In this document: piece after piece, positions 11,090 through 26,000 of the stretch
Layout: every line of letters starts with the position of its first letter
How positions within the stretch are numbered: the stretch's first letter is position 1
Source of the DNA: Eupeodes corollae
Lineage: Eukaryota; Arthropoda; Insecta; Diptera; Syrphidae
Assembly: GCF_945859685.1 (NCBI RefSeq)
Contig: NC_079147.1
Coordinates: 303,798,485 to 303,862,484 of the forward strand
Reading direction: 5' to 3'
Length of the DNA: 64,000 nucleotides
The notes under the pieces: generated by a model
The model's database searches: none
The model's input: only the letters and a program-made list of their open reading frames with translations
What the model was told of the DNA's origin: nothing
Made by a program: the position numbers and the translations under genes

Positions 11090-14000
11090 ATGGACATCCT
11101 GGATATTGATGAGGCCCTAAAGGACGATTCCTTTATGTAAGTTTTACTACTCCTGCATTGACTCATGACAAGTAGTGAAGAAAACTTTTCTCAATTTTTC
11201 TAAATTTCCAAATGGAAAATTTAATACACAACAGATTTCTCGAGGACAAAACCCACGATGATGTCTCGAATATTTTGCAACAATGGAGAAATAACAATTG
11301 CTCGAATAGTCATAGTTCGTCGGCGGAACAAGGTAAGTGTTTGGGGATTAGAGATGTTTAGTTAATAGAAGTGGAGGAAGTGCTAGAGCTTGCTTTTTTA
11401 CTTTTTGCTATAGCCTGGCCTGCTATTCTGCCAAACCTACGCCTAGTTGCGTGAGGTTGGTTTTATTTTGTTTGCTAATTCCGATTTCTTTCTTGAATTG
11501 AGTGTGTAACCCCCCTCTGGCTCCTCCTGCACCCTTACCCTACATCCTAAAGCATTTTGTATGAAAACGCAAAAAGAATAATTAATTTGTTGTTTTTGTG
11601 TGTAGTTGATTTGTCATGTGTGATGTGTGATGAGAATGTTTATCCTGTCCTGCCCTCGAGTAGTGTGGAGAGTGTGTTTTTCTGTCGTTTATGTCTTGTC
11701 TATATCTAATCACACTTCTTTTGCTTTGCTTTTAAAATATTTTTCTTCCTTCTACTTTTTAGCATTCAAACTGAATACAAGAACATTCACACGACCCAAG
11801 AGGAAAACAGCTCAAAACTTGGAAACTCTGTTTGTAAGTAGGAACTTTTATTTTTATTTTTATTTTTTTTTGTTGTTGCTTTTTTTAGTAGATTAATGTG
11901 GGAAATGAAGGGGAAACTGGTTTGTATTAGCAAAGCAAACCACTACCGCTCTAGATAAGGTCAGTGCCGCCACATTCGTCTCGTGTTGTGTAAGAAGACA
12001 ATCATGTTTATGGTGTGGCTTTAATGCTTTTGGGAATAGGTACAAATTAATTACTCAGTACTGACGGGGCCGGAATAAGAATTAAAGAGCGCCTCGAGCT
12101 AGGGGTAAAATGTTTACAATCATTCATCTGACTTTGCTTAATATGTGACATCGATTAAATGCAAGTCTAATGTGAAGGTCATAAGATTTGGCAACTTGAA
12201 ATGTGCTGATGTCTCAAGTTCCAGAAAGATTTTGGCAAAAAAGTGCCAATTGTGTGACTTCGCTTAAATGTAAATATAAATCAAAGGTGAAGGTCACTAA
12301 ATTTAGCAACTTGAAAGACGCTGATGTCGAATTTAAAAGAAGAACATCGCTATGAGTCTTAATAGTAGTAAAAGTCTCGATTTGGGCTTTTACTACTATT
12401 AAGACTCATAGCGATGAAAAAGACCCAACGTGTTCTTCTTTTAAATTCAACATCAGCGTCTTTCAAGTTGTTAAATCTTGTGACATTCACCTTAGACTTA
12501 TATTTGCATTTAAGCGAAGTCACACAATTCTTTAGTTTTTCGTACCCTTATAACGCCTAATTTGTTTATGACACGATAAGGTCTTATTTGAGAGCTATAG
12601 AACTTTAAAACAGAATAAAACTAAGATTACTTTATTAAACTGACATGACTGCCATGGCTAGCTTGGACGTAGTCTAATCTTGAGGTCTACTTTTCGATGA
12701 TTTTGTAGATGTATTATAGGTAATAACAGAGCGTAAAATCGTGTTAAATCACCAAAGATCTTGTAGGCCAACAAAATATTGTCAACCATCCTGTTTGTGA
12801 CACGAAAGGTAGTCTTTTAGTATCAATGGAAGGAGATGGAAGGAGCACTTCTGAACATTGTTGAACGATGACCAGATTGCAAATGCAAACGCGAATGCAA
12901 ATCATCAACTGCCGGACATACGTAGACCTACCAGAGGCATTAATATTGACCCCCAAGACATGCACGGAAATAAGAACGCCGATACACCTTTTAAAGATCG
13001 AGAAAGCAGCTGGGCTGGATGGCATATCTGCCGAATTCCTCAAAGTGGACCCCCACTTGTCTGCCGTGTCTTGTTGCCACTTGTTAAGTCTGTTTGGGAA
13101 AAGGAAACCTTTCCCAGGGAATGGAAGGACGGGGTGATCGTCAAGCTACCAAAAAAAGGTGATCATAAGAATTGCAATAACTGGCGTGGGATCACCATTC
13201 TGTCCGAATTTCCAAAGTTAATGGCAACCATCATTCTCGAGAGGATAAAATCTAAGATCGATTCTACGCTCAAGAGGCATCAAGCGGGATGCGCAGTGGT
13301 CGATCATATGTCGACCACATTAACACCTTGCGAATTATTCTTGAACAATCATCGGAGTACCAATCTCCGCTTTACCTCATGATCGTCGATTTTGAAATGG
13401 CCTTCGATCGCGTTAGTTGTGATGTTATCTTGAGATCGCTTGTTGCTAGAGGCATTCCTAATAAAATTGTTGCTATAGTAAAAGAGTCTTACAACAACGC
13501 AAGGTGTTTCGTTTTGCACAATGGACAGCTTTCCGATGCATTTGAAGTGCGACAGGGAGTAAGACAGGGTGTTGTATTGTCACCGATTCTGTTTTTACTT
13601 GCTATTGATGATGTTATGACTGCTACGGTGGGTGAACACGAGAGACTGGGTATCCAATGGCGCCTGAAGGAAACATTAAGCCATTTGGACTATGCTGACG
13701 ACATATGCTTAATGGCAAACAGAAATAGAGACCTCAGCCAAATGTGCCTCTCTCTTCAACAAAATGGGGAGGTGGCTGGCTTAAGGATTAATTCCAGTAA
13801 GATTTAGTTAATGCACACAAGCCGAAACCAACAACAACAGGTTATTGTGAGTCAAGTGGCAGTAGAAGAGGTCACCCAGTTCAACTATCTGGGAAGCTAT
13901 TTGGCACTCGATGGTGGAACGGACCTGGATGTCACCGATAGAATAAATAAAGCCCGTAGTGCACTCGGAATTTTTTCATAAGTGTGCAACTTTAGGAAAA

Positions 14001-17000
14001 TAGCGCTCCGTACGAAGTTAAAGTTGTTTGAGTCCAACCGCTGTTTGTCAACCGCTGTCTACTTAACATCCTGAACATCCGGTGGCCACAAACCATATCT
14101 AACGATGAACTATGGTTTAGGACTGAGCAAACAAAAGTGGATGTTGACATCGTGCAGAGACAGTGGCGCTGGATTCGCCGTATGACAACATAGCAAAGTA
14201 GTGCTTTCAATGGAATCCTAAAGATAGAAGGCGGCCTGGAAGACCAAGAGAAACATGGAGATCATCTGTCATGAAGGAAGCTTGGTCCCAAAACTTGGAG
14301 ACGTGGTCCCAGCTGAGGTATCGTGCTAGGAATAGAGAGAGATGGAAGGAACTGGTTGCCGCCCTATGCTCTAGGAGGAGTTAAAGTGCTGCTACTAGCA
14401 GCCGGAAACGAAAAAGAAGTGTTTAATCGTTTCGGGTTATTTGCGCGGCTTAGTCTTCTGACTTCACAAAGAACAAAAATAGACGATCAAAACGGCAAAA
14501 TAGTGCGATCTAGAAGGTCAAATAACGTAAAATCGTTTTCTTTAAAAAAAAAAATCAAAGGTGGCACAATCTATGTAGGTGACATGTTGCGCCATCTGCC
14601 CTCCTGTCGAAACCGCAGCTCCTGCAGATCAAGGATGAACCATAAAGTCAGTTATCGTGGTTTTGTAGCGGTCACCAATGCCTGCAACGTTCTGCCCAGC
14701 ATCTTATTTTAAAAGAGTATGGACCAATTATTTCTCTAACCCGCAAAGCACACCAAACTGAAAGTTCTTGTAGATTTAACGGCACTTTGTTTATTGTGTC
14801 CATTCAATCATCATTGCTAAACATGAACCATGATTTTAAAATAAACTTGCACAGATTAGAAGCGTTGTCAGTCCTCAGTGTTTATGTTTAAATGTCGAAT
14901 TTAACTAGAAATAAACCACTTGACAGCTGACAAATAACTTGTTTAAATAGTTCAACTTGATATTACTTTAAAAAAAACACCCGTTTTAAATTAAATAGAT
15001 GGGACTTCGACACTAGCCTTTTCATTGCTTCCTTCCGCATTTCTTTGAGCCTTACATTGCTTAAAGATCCGGCCCCTTTGCGTGTAATGAGATTAATTAT
15101 TTCTTTTTGGTGGTGGGGCTCTTTGTGAAGCTACATACTTCTTTGCTCTGCATGATTTCTGACCATTTTCCTGTCTGGAGTTTAATGAACTTATGCTGCT
15201 AATTTTGGATGCAAAATACCATCAATCCTTTCATTGTGTTTTTTGTTCCCACACACATACAGCTGTTACTGCTGCTGTTGCTGCTGGTAGACGACACCTG
15301 ATCTTCAGTCTTTGTAAAGTAAAAACGATCGACAGAATGAATGAATGAAGAAAGCCATTGCATAGGCAACGGCAACAGAATCGACAACGGCAACGACGAC
15401 AATGGATGTTGCGTTTTTATTGGGGTCAATTTGAGGTGGGACTTCCATTGCCTGCCTGTATGTCTGCCCATTGTCTTGGGCACACAAAATTCTGTTGTTA
15501 TAACGTTTCATTGTACGTTTAATGCATATATAGACATAAATTCCAAAGAAGGTTTTTTTTTTTTAATTTTCGTGTCAGGTGAATGGATTTAATGAATAAC
15601 TGAGCTTCTCTCTCATCGTCGTTGTTGCTCCTCGACTTGCTTCATCGAGCATCGAATCGTGATATAGAAGACTTGATGTCAATTACAGACAACAACGAAA
15701 TAATAGATGCTCGTTGATTTAACTCAAGGCTAGACACAAAACGGTCCGTAGTTTGTCTCATATTCTCATATAATAAAAGTGCCAAAACGAGAAGCTTTAT
15801 TTGATTTTTAAGTGGAATAATTTTTGTTGAATAAGAAAGTGAATCAATAGAGAAAAATCTATGTGTATTTAAATGGAAAGGTCAAAAGAATTATTGAGTG
15901 CGTTTTTTGATGTTTTACGCTCGGGACCGTGTTTATGGAAATCTGCGGTAAAAACTAAAAATATTGCTTCTTGTTTTTTTTTATGTTTTCACTTGACCTT
16001 GATTTGTCGGTTGTTGCTTCTAATTTATTGCACACAACAATGTGTTTAAAGAAAGAGGTTTTAATCTTATATTAGCACTATTTTTTGTTAATGTAGAGAA
16101 AATAAAAACGAAAAATCTTGCGTGTTCCTAAGATTTATTATGTTTGCATTTTAATCTAGAAAGAAGCAGTTCTAGATTTAAGAAAATAGAAATGAAGCTT
16201 CAAACAAAAGTAATTGAGTGATGCCATCGAAATAATTTATGCCTAACCGAACAGTGGGGTTTTTTTGTTCTTTTTAACACCAAAAGTTTTACGGATCTTT
16301 ATTTTGTTTGGCTTTATTGTGCCTTATTATGATCTAACACCGTGTTGGGAAAAAGGGGTTTGAGTGTCTGCACTTTACTTACTTACTTACTAAGGTCCTC
16401 AGACCTGTTAAGTCCGTTGGAAACCCTTAAGAGACAAAGGGCTTCTACTACGCTTACGCGCCATGGTGTACGGTTTGCAAAGATGTGTTTTAGCTCCCTC
16501 CTACTTTTGCCTAGAGACGCTGATTCCGCCTCGACTGTCCTGCGCCATGTGCTTCTCTGTCGTCCAGCTCTTCTTCCTTCTTGTGCGAGTGGGTTCCAAT
16601 GCGTTGCTTGGCCTGCAATGCAGTCGTTACCTTTTCGAAGCGTATATCCATTCCATTGCCACTTCGCCCACGTATTATAGTCTATAGGTTCCTGGCCTGT
16701 CCTTCTATGAAGGACCTCATTTGATATACAGTTTGGCAAGAAAATCCTTAGAATGTTACGAAGACATCTATTCACGAAAGTTTGCAGCTTCCTTATAATG
16801 GCTGAAGTAACCTTCCAAGTGCTGCACCCATAAAGAAGTAAAGTACAGATTCGACATTTGTGCGAAACAGTCGTAGCTTTGTTCTTAAGCTGTTAAGAGT
16901 TATTCCTCCAAATTTTCGACAACACACCGAACGCCGAGGCGTAATTTTGGTTTCCATAGCGGGATAGGATTCAGTAACGAAGAGTGCTAATCTCCGTTAA

Positions 17001-20000
17001 AGAAGAAATCATTTCCCGGGGCCACCATGAGGAGGTAAAGGAAGAACTTCAACATGGCAAGAAAGTTGCATTGCTGGCCTAAGCCAAGTTTTAGGCAATC
17101 ACCAAATATCTGCAATGCTGCAGACATGGAATGAGTGAAAAATATTGAGCCTGGCAAAGCAATTAACATTTTTGCAGTAGGGCTAAAAAAAAATCTCTCT
17201 ACTTTACGCCAGGTCCGAAATTGGACTCAAGAGTGAACTGCCACCAACTGGATTTTGTTTGTGAATGACTAGTTTTCGCTGACCAAATGTTGTCAATGTT
17301 TAGTTAGTTAAGTTTTAGAAACAAATAGTTAGTTAATGGCTTGAGGATTGTCTTGGTTCGGTTATTTTGTTAATTCTCGAAATTTAAGTAGAAATGAGCT
17401 TCATAACTTAATGCAGTTCTTCAGATGAAGAGCCCTATGACTTTGCGAAAATGTTTAGTTTTTTTGAAAGTACATTTTTGGGAGAGTTTCAACACGGTTT
17501 GATATTCTACGAGATTGTTTATGCTGCTAAGAACCACCTTCACACCTCAAAGTACTTGCATTTTTGTAAGAGCCATAAATGTTAGACTTGTTTTTGCGTA
17601 CTCGGCATTTTATTCTTGTTGAAAATAACAGAGCAGAGAATTTGTATTAATTAATGTGTAAAAAACGGTATTAAGTGCTCAAAAACTCTTGAAATGTTGA
17701 CAGTGGCGTACGGGGAACCAACTCTGAGCAAACAAAAATGTTTATAAGTGGTATAAGAACTTCGCTTCAGACGTCCCACCACGTCAAACACCGATGCAAA
17801 TGTTCAGAAAGTGAAAGAAATTGTATTGAAAGATCGTCGAATCACGATTAGAGAAGTAGCAGATAATCTGAATTCAAAGTATGGCTCATGACAATCAATT
17901 TTAAGGGATGTTTTGTGTATGGCACATGTGTCAGCGGAATTCGTTCCAAAATTGCTTAATTTAGATCAGAAGCAGCACCACCTGAACATTGCCCAAGACA
18001 TGTTGAACGATGTCAATGATGATCCGAATCTGCTCAAAAGGGTTATAACTGGTGACGAATCATGAGTATATAGTTATGACGTCGAAGCCAAAGCCCAATC
18101 ATTTAAATGGAAGAGTCCAGGAGAGCCAAGACCGAAAAAGGCACGCAAAGTTCGTTCACGTGTGAAGGTTTTGCTAACATTTTTCTTTGATTACCATGGC
18201 GTTGTACATCAAGAATTTCTACCACAAGGGCGTACGGTAAACAAGGAGTATTAGCTTGCGTTTGTGTAAATTAATTAAAAAAAAACGGCTGAAAATGTTG
18301 AAAGAAAATTCATGGATTTTGCACCATGACAATGTACCTGCGCACAACGTGTTATTAGTGAGTTGTTTTTTGGCCAAAAACAGTACTTCCATCATGCCTC
18401 AGCCACCGTATTCACCATACTTGGCCCCCTGCAACTTTGTCCTCTTCCTGAAACTGAAAAGGCCCATGAAAGGACGAAGATTCGTCACGATTGAGGAAAT
18501 TAAGGCTGCATCGCTGAAGGAGCTCAAGACAATACCCAAAAGTTCATTTCAGAAGTGTTTTGACGATTGGAAAAACCGCTGGCACAAGTGCATTGTATCA
18601 GAGGAGAATTATTTTGAAGGAGATAACATAATTTTGGATATATAAATGAATATTTTTTTTATAAAAATCGGACTTATTAATTTTTCTTGCAGGATGTAGG
18701 GCCCTAAATTCTTCTCCAACTTTCTGAAAATATCCTTTAACTCTCTCACGGATATTATATGCCTCTGGATATATCTTGTGTCTTCCTCTACTTATTACAA
18801 CATTTTTAAAAATTACTGCTCACTAATCCTTGGATGTTGAAGTGTTGAAACTGTTTATGATTGTAGTTCCCAAGTAGCAGTTTGACCTGAGCAGGGAGTT
18901 AATTCCAAAGTTTAATCTCTTGGCCTTCTCTACTGATTTAATCTTGTTTTTGATCAGTATTTCTCCAATACCACACTAAGGTCCCGGTACGTTAATGTCG
19001 CCTTGGCTGGGTTGCAATATCTTTTGATATGGTTCGATGGTTCTAGATCCAAAGAGCCCTGAACCCGCACTTGTTACTCAGAAGAACCACAAAATGTTAT
19101 TTGTTTTGAAAGTGTTGTTCACATTTCCACCTACTCACTTTTACTTTCCTTAGAATTTAAGTCCGTTTTAAAATTTTGGAATTTAGTAGGTTTATTTTTG
19201 ACTGACTTTCCCTATTAACCTTCCCCCCACCCCCCTTTCACTTCCTGGTAAACCTCAATATGGTGGATTCAGCTGAATTTCAACTATCAAAATATGAACT
19301 CACAAAACCTTAATTTATCCGCAATTGAAGATTTTTCGTAAGTAATTTAAAGCTGCCCCGAAGAAAAACTGACGAGTACCAAAAAAGATCTTCGGTCCAA
19401 ATTTTACTTCCAATTACTTACTTACTTAATCCTGTGTGAACTAGGGCCTCACACAACGAACTTCTCCATCTATCTCGGTCCCTAACTAGATATCTCCAGT
19501 TTCACTTTCCACTTGTGCGCACCACCTGATACGCGGTCTTCCTCTACTGTGCTGTCCTGTGGGTGTAGATTCGAAGACTTTCCGGGACGGAGCATTGATT
19601 TCCATGCGGACTACGTGACTCAGCCATCTCAGTAGTTGAACTTTTATCGTTCTGGCTAAGCCTACGTCGCTGTACAGCCCGTTCAGATCGTCGTTCCATT
19701 TTCTCCTCCACTCCCCTTCGATGCATACGGGACCGTAGATCACACCAAGAACTTTTCTCTCGAACCGACCCAAGGTGCTTTCATCCGTTTTTGTCATAGT
19801 CTATGCTTCTGTACCGTATAGCAGGACGGGGATGATAAGGGTCTTATACAGCGACAGTTTGGTCCTTACATTCAATTGCTTTCTTAGCTTAAAGAAACAG
19901 CGGTTAGCAAGACTTATTCTTCGTTTGATCTCAACGCTGGTGTTGTTTTCTGCGTTTACAGTGGAGCCTAGGTAGACGAAGTCTTTGACTACCTCAAAGC

Positions 20001-23000
20001 TACGTCTGTCGATGGTGACGGTTTGACCAAAACGTGGGTTTTGTATGTCCTTTCTTTGTTTTGCCCTCATTAACCGTTAAACCCATTTTTGCCACCTCTG
20101 CCTTAATAATCACAAAAGCCCCATTGACACCACGCTGAGTTCTTCTGATTATGTCAATGTCATCAGCATATGCCAGTAATTGGACAGACTTTTGAAAGAT
20201 AGTGCCTCTAGTGTTGACGTGTGAGCTCTGCACTATCCTTTCAAGTACGACGTTAAAAAATTAGCATGACAGCAATTTTTTCACATGGAAAGGTTTTGTT
20301 AAGTTGTTTCCAACCTTCATGGAGCAGTGTGAATTCTCCATGGTCATCCTGCACAAACAGACGAGCTTGGCAGCGATGCCAAAACTAGACATGGCTCTAT
20401 ACAGCTCATCCCTGTAGATGCTGTTATATGCGGCCTTGAAATCGATGAAAAGATGGTGGGTGTCGATTTCGTGTTCTTGGGTTTTTCCAGGATGAGCCGT
20501 AATGTGAATATTTGATTTGAATATCAGGTTATTGACGATGGGCTTTAGACGTTCACATATTACGGCAGAGAAGATTTTATAGGCGATGTTAAGTAGACTG
20601 ATTCCTCTATAGTTGGTGCAGTTTAGAGGGTCTCCTTTTTTCAGGATCGGGCAAACAATACTGAGGTTCCATTCACCGGGCATTCATATCTTACAGATAA
20701 GATGGTGCATGCTCCAAACCAACTTATCTCTAGCCGCTTTAAAGAGCTCGGCATCAAAGCGAGCTCTTAAATAATTTAACCAAAGTGGTAACCGAGATGA
20801 TAAGATAAAAGCTTGCAATATTGATTAAGAGTCGATATCTAATAAGAAAATTAATCGCAGATAACAAGTATTGGTCGTTATGTCGTTAAATAATAAATTC
20901 ACACTTGAATTCAATGTCATCTCTTAAAATATTAATTTATTTTTGTATTCTTTAAATATTCATCGCAAAACTTGTTCCTTGATGCAATATTCAAAATTCT
21001 CTAAACATAAAACTAAATTTATTATTTTTACTTTGATTGCAAATTGTTTACCTCAGAAAAAAAAATATATTAAATTAAACTGCGCATGAAATTGGCAACA
21101 CTCTGTCTCTCGACCGTTTACTTATTCGAAAATATCAAACAATTTATTAATAGAGCCGTCAGTCTTTCACGAGATCTGAATGTATCGGAAGTTATAACGT
21201 AGCTAATTGTTTAACATCATAAATTCAAAGACAAATAAACAAAAATAAATTATTACATATTATTTTTGCTTGTCCTACAAATTTTGTATTTTCCAATTGT
21301 TTTGAGTTTGAGAGGAGTGTCACACGATTAAAATAAAGCAAAAATAATTATATTATATTATCAGACAAGACGAGAAATAATAATGAATCACTTTGTGAGT
21401 AGACTTTTTAGCTATTGACATTGTGACGTAGTTAGCCACTTGATTCTTCACCAGATGTTACTTAAAAAGCAACAAAATAAACATATTTAAGAATTTGATC
21501 GTTGTTCGAAGGCTTTACAAAAATTGAATAAAGTCCAAAGTAGCAGATTTGTTATGTAACATCTAACCAAATATTTAAACAAATTCCAAAAATATTGTTT
21601 CGAAAAATGTCAATCAATTAAATTTTTTCTCTTTCAGAATCCTCTAACGCAGTCACAAAATGCCACCCAAAGTCAACCAAATTCACAGCTACCGCAGCAG
21701 CAGCAACCACAAACGCCTCTGAATGTGAATCTCGAAATTGGTGGTCTAGTGACGAATATGCAAAAGAGCTTCCTGCAAGATACCTCACCTCCCTCGTCGA
21801 TATGTTCCTCCATGGACGTGTCACTGTATGGCATGAACAGCAGTCTGATAACGTCCAGTGACTTTTTGTCAAATAATTTGCTTCAATCAATCCAAGGCGA
21901 TGTCCCGATGTCGGGTTTGTTCTTCGATGGTGAGAAGACTGCCGAACAAATTGGCGGCTACACTCTCAACGATATGATCCGCGATCGAAAAGCCCTCGAG
22001 TCGCTGTCTCTGTCGGCCGAGGGGACTCTGATAAAAGACTCGAATATTGCTCAAATAGATGATATTTCATTGATAAATAGTAAAACGACTTCAGCCTGCA
22101 GCACAATGAATAATTCGGTGGATAGTACGGGTGGTGCTGGTTCGGATACGTTTTCCAGTCGAACGTGCAATATTGCTGAGAGAGAGAGGGAGCAGCAGCG
22201 AGAACGAGAGAAGGAGCAACAGGAGAGCTTGCCAGAGAAATCATTCGACCAGAAGTTGATTTTCAACGAGACATTTCCCAGTGGGAAAGAGCAAATTGTT
22301 CCGAATGGCGATGATGACTACATCGGGGACACCACATTCAATTTGGTGGACAGCAGTATTGTGACGACGACTACGGTGCAGCCAGTTGTGGGGTCGGCGG
22401 AGATGAAAGCCTTCATTGACCTGCAAAATGAGACATTTCAGAAGCCAATTATGGAAGAGACTGTGTGCTTGAAGCGTTTCAGCATTGCCGATGGCGTGAA
22501 CACCACTTTCGACTGCAGTGAGCAAAATCTCCTATGTGAAACTCCCGAGAACAATCTGAAGAACGGGAAGCACTATGAACAGTCGACTCCCCATCAGAAT
22601 TCATCGTTCACCTCGATGCGGCAAAAGCCATCTTTTACGCCCTCCATCGAGGTGAATATTTCTCCCATTGTAGGCTACTCAACGACGCCGAACAGAACCT
22701 TAAATGAGACTTACGAGAAGCCGGTTAGCATTGCCACGAACATCCTCAAGGAGCGAATACAGAATGAAACGTTCTCTGAGCCACAAGCGTTGCTGCCACC
22801 ACGGTTGCCGTGCAACGATGATGTCAATAATGCCATTGAAACCATGGAACTGTTGGAGAACATCAATCCAAATGAGACGTTCAACAAGTGTATTCCGTTT
22901 AGCAAGAGCATTCCTGGCGGAACACCAGCAGTAGACACGGCGGACGAGGAGGCGTTCAATAATCTGCTGGACAACTTGGGCAAGCTCGAACTGAATGAGG

Positions 23001-26000
23001 AGCAGATAAAAATGCAAAAATCCCTAGAAACCATTAAGAAGAGATTCAGCACTGCTCTGGATAAATCAGAGGCTAAGGAGACATCGCAAATTTGTAGCCC
23101 CGAAACACCACTCAGCTTTTCGATGAACAGCAGTGGAATCGGTGATCGTTTGCTTAGTCGTCGGAGTCGCCTCTACGACGGTGTCAACATTGCCCAACCA
23201 CAGAAAAATTCACCAAGTGGTTCGGTAAATTCGAATTCATTTGTAAAAGAGACTGAAGGAGGAATAGAATCAGAAGAAACTCATAAAAAGACTGACGAAC
23301 AGCACTGCACCGAACAATTGTCAAATAATCCAAATGCACCCCCTCAAGATGATAAAGTACCACGCAATAGTAGTAAATTGGAGAAACGGGATCGCGATCG
23401 ATTCCGAACTATACGAATATTCAAACGTACTGAAAACGGAACTAGTGAACTGAATGTGCCTTGTATTGATGGAGACAATGAACACTTGCCCTCGACAGAG
23501 GAAGAAGATGAAACCCCACAAACAGCGGTGTCAGCGACGACGACGGCAGCGGATAGAGCTCCAATGGAGAGAATCTCACGAAGAGATATTACTCCACCGG
23601 TGGCTTATAACAACAATAACAACAACAAGACGGAAACAGAAAGCAATAACTACGCGACATTTAAGAAACCCAAAGCAAAAATGTCCCGCTACGGTGGTGG
23701 AGGTTTTGGTATGAACGGCGATCAGCTGAATAGGCCTGTGATTGCCCCTCCTCCACCAGCAGCAACGGCGATAGAGAAACCAACAGAGCAACAAAGATCT
23801 CTGTCACGACCTCGATACATAAGTGGTCTTCAGAAATTCAGTGCAAGTAGTAAGGCAATCTCAGCGGGAGACCTTGAGAAGGCGACAGAGCAACAGAACT
23901 CAAAGTGTAATGGGGACGTTTTTAATAAGACTCAGCCTGCGTCGGGCGGCGCTGAGTTAAAGAGTCCCATGGGCATCAAATCTAAATCATTTCATAATTT
24001 ATCAAGTAATTTTGGTTATGCAAAAAATCCTGCTCCTGCGGTAATGGCAGCGCCAGCAGCAGCTGGAGTAAGGAAATCTACAACGGCGGGGAGTGTTTTA
24101 ACTGATAAACAGGTTTTTATTTATTTTAAAACTGTTTAAATTTTTTGTGTTAAATTGAAATGGTTTTGGCTTTTTTCAGGGCAAGTTTAATAACACAACG
24201 AAAACGACGATACGAATGAATGCTGTTCCGGGATCAAATCTGAAGCAACCGGTTTCTAAAAATGAGGTGAGTCAAACAAATTTAAATAACTAAAACATCT
24301 TTAAAAAAAATTTAATTAATGGATTTTTCTCTATCTCAAAGAAATCTGATGATTCAGTATTCAAAACACCAAGTCTAGTGTCTGGCTTACGCGCACCGTC
24401 AGCCAAACGAACTGGACTCTTACGCCCATCATCGGGCTATTATAGTTTTGGTGTGGTAAAGGGTGAAGCCGCGACGACGAACGCTGCGGATACAGACGCT
24501 GGGAGACATTCACCAACCGATGTAAGTTCTTTATTTAAAAACATAAAAATAAAATAAACACGTTCTAGTCTACTGGAGAAACTTTCATGGTCAGGAAACT
24601 TTTCGTATGTGACTTTATGAAATACCGCACTGCAATCTATTCAACGTAAAAGTTGTACAAACCTCATTTTTAAATAAGTTTGGTGTAATCGATAACCTTG
24701 ATCAGTGTGAAATTGAAAAGATCCAAAGAAACTTAAGCAAGAAAAAAAATGATAAAAAAAGAGAAAATAACAGCCGTCCTCGGGCCTGCAAAAATAAGGA
24801 AGGATGTACCATAGTGAACACGCTCTTGACGGTAAAAATCTGGAGAGTCCATTTTAACCAACTGCTTAAGGGTGATAAAGTCCAAGTTCCCGCGAATGAG
24901 CGGTCTTTACTAATCCCTCTGGTCCTGATGATCTTTGTATCCACCGACTTAAATGAGATCAAGACAGTTTTCACCAGGCTGAAGACAATCAAAGCTGCTG
25001 ACCAACTTGTACTTAAAATTTAGTCGGAAGAAAGTATTTCTGACGAATATTACTTCAAGAAATTTAAAGACGAACTATATGGTATTAGGCCTGGAAAATC
25101 TACCACAGATCAAATCTTCACTTTACGTCGAATCCTGCAGAAAATCCACGAAAGACAGTCTCAACTACGACGAACTATATAGGGCCATGTTGGCTTTCGG
25201 AGTCCCTTAAAAAATGCATTTTGTCATTAATAAGTACAAAACAAAGTATATTATGTGACCCGTTAACGATTTGGAGGCTATTCCACAATCTAGGATTTTC
25301 AGAGGAATCCAACTATGCATGCCTTAGCTCACCAGACTAAAGGGTGAAACTCTAAGTGGTTCTCGCATCCACAAGCCTCAACAACCACTGGAGCCAATAT
25401 CGGATATCATTAGAAATGAAGCCAAGAAAAAAGAATACTTGGTACGGTGATGAATGTTAAGTAGGCTGAGAGTAATGCCAGAAATCCAGCAACATCAACG
25501 ATCTTCCAAAACAGGCAAGGAACTGTCATCTGGTTATATAAAGCAGCATTATGTAGAAATACCAATTACTAAAAAACAAAGAAGCCTAAGACCAGTCAAC
25601 GAAGACCCTAGCGGACAGTATTGAAAAGGTAAATAAGTCATTCAACAAATGGGTCGCCGACTCGGATGACCAACCTGCGGAATTCTCAAGGGACATGAAC
25701 GAGATGAACTGTCCTGGTATGCCTACAAAGCTATGATCGAGTGTGAATTAAGACGAGAATCCAATTATTCACATTAAGACAAATCCTAAAAAAGACCAAC
25801 GATCGTTTCATAAGTCGCCAAGCGTCTAATGACCATCCGCATCAAGGCTAAATTCTCCAAAATTAACCTGATATGCGCGCACGCCCCCACAGAAAGGAAG
25901 GATGACAACACCAAAGACATGTTCTTCGAACTCTTACACAAAACATATGAGCAGTATCCTAGCTACGATATTAAAATTGTTCTAGGCGATTTAAATGCTA

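Noticed and set aside
17701..17720. CAGTGGCGTACGGGG as an hAT terminus
   Set aside because: It resembles the start of hAT ends, but I found no matching inverted end or 8-bp duplication nearby.
21966..23794. Several minus-strand and other-frame open frames of 60-113 codons
   Set aside because: All lie inside the 825-codon exon 4 of the plus-strand gene and have no domain or start context of their own.
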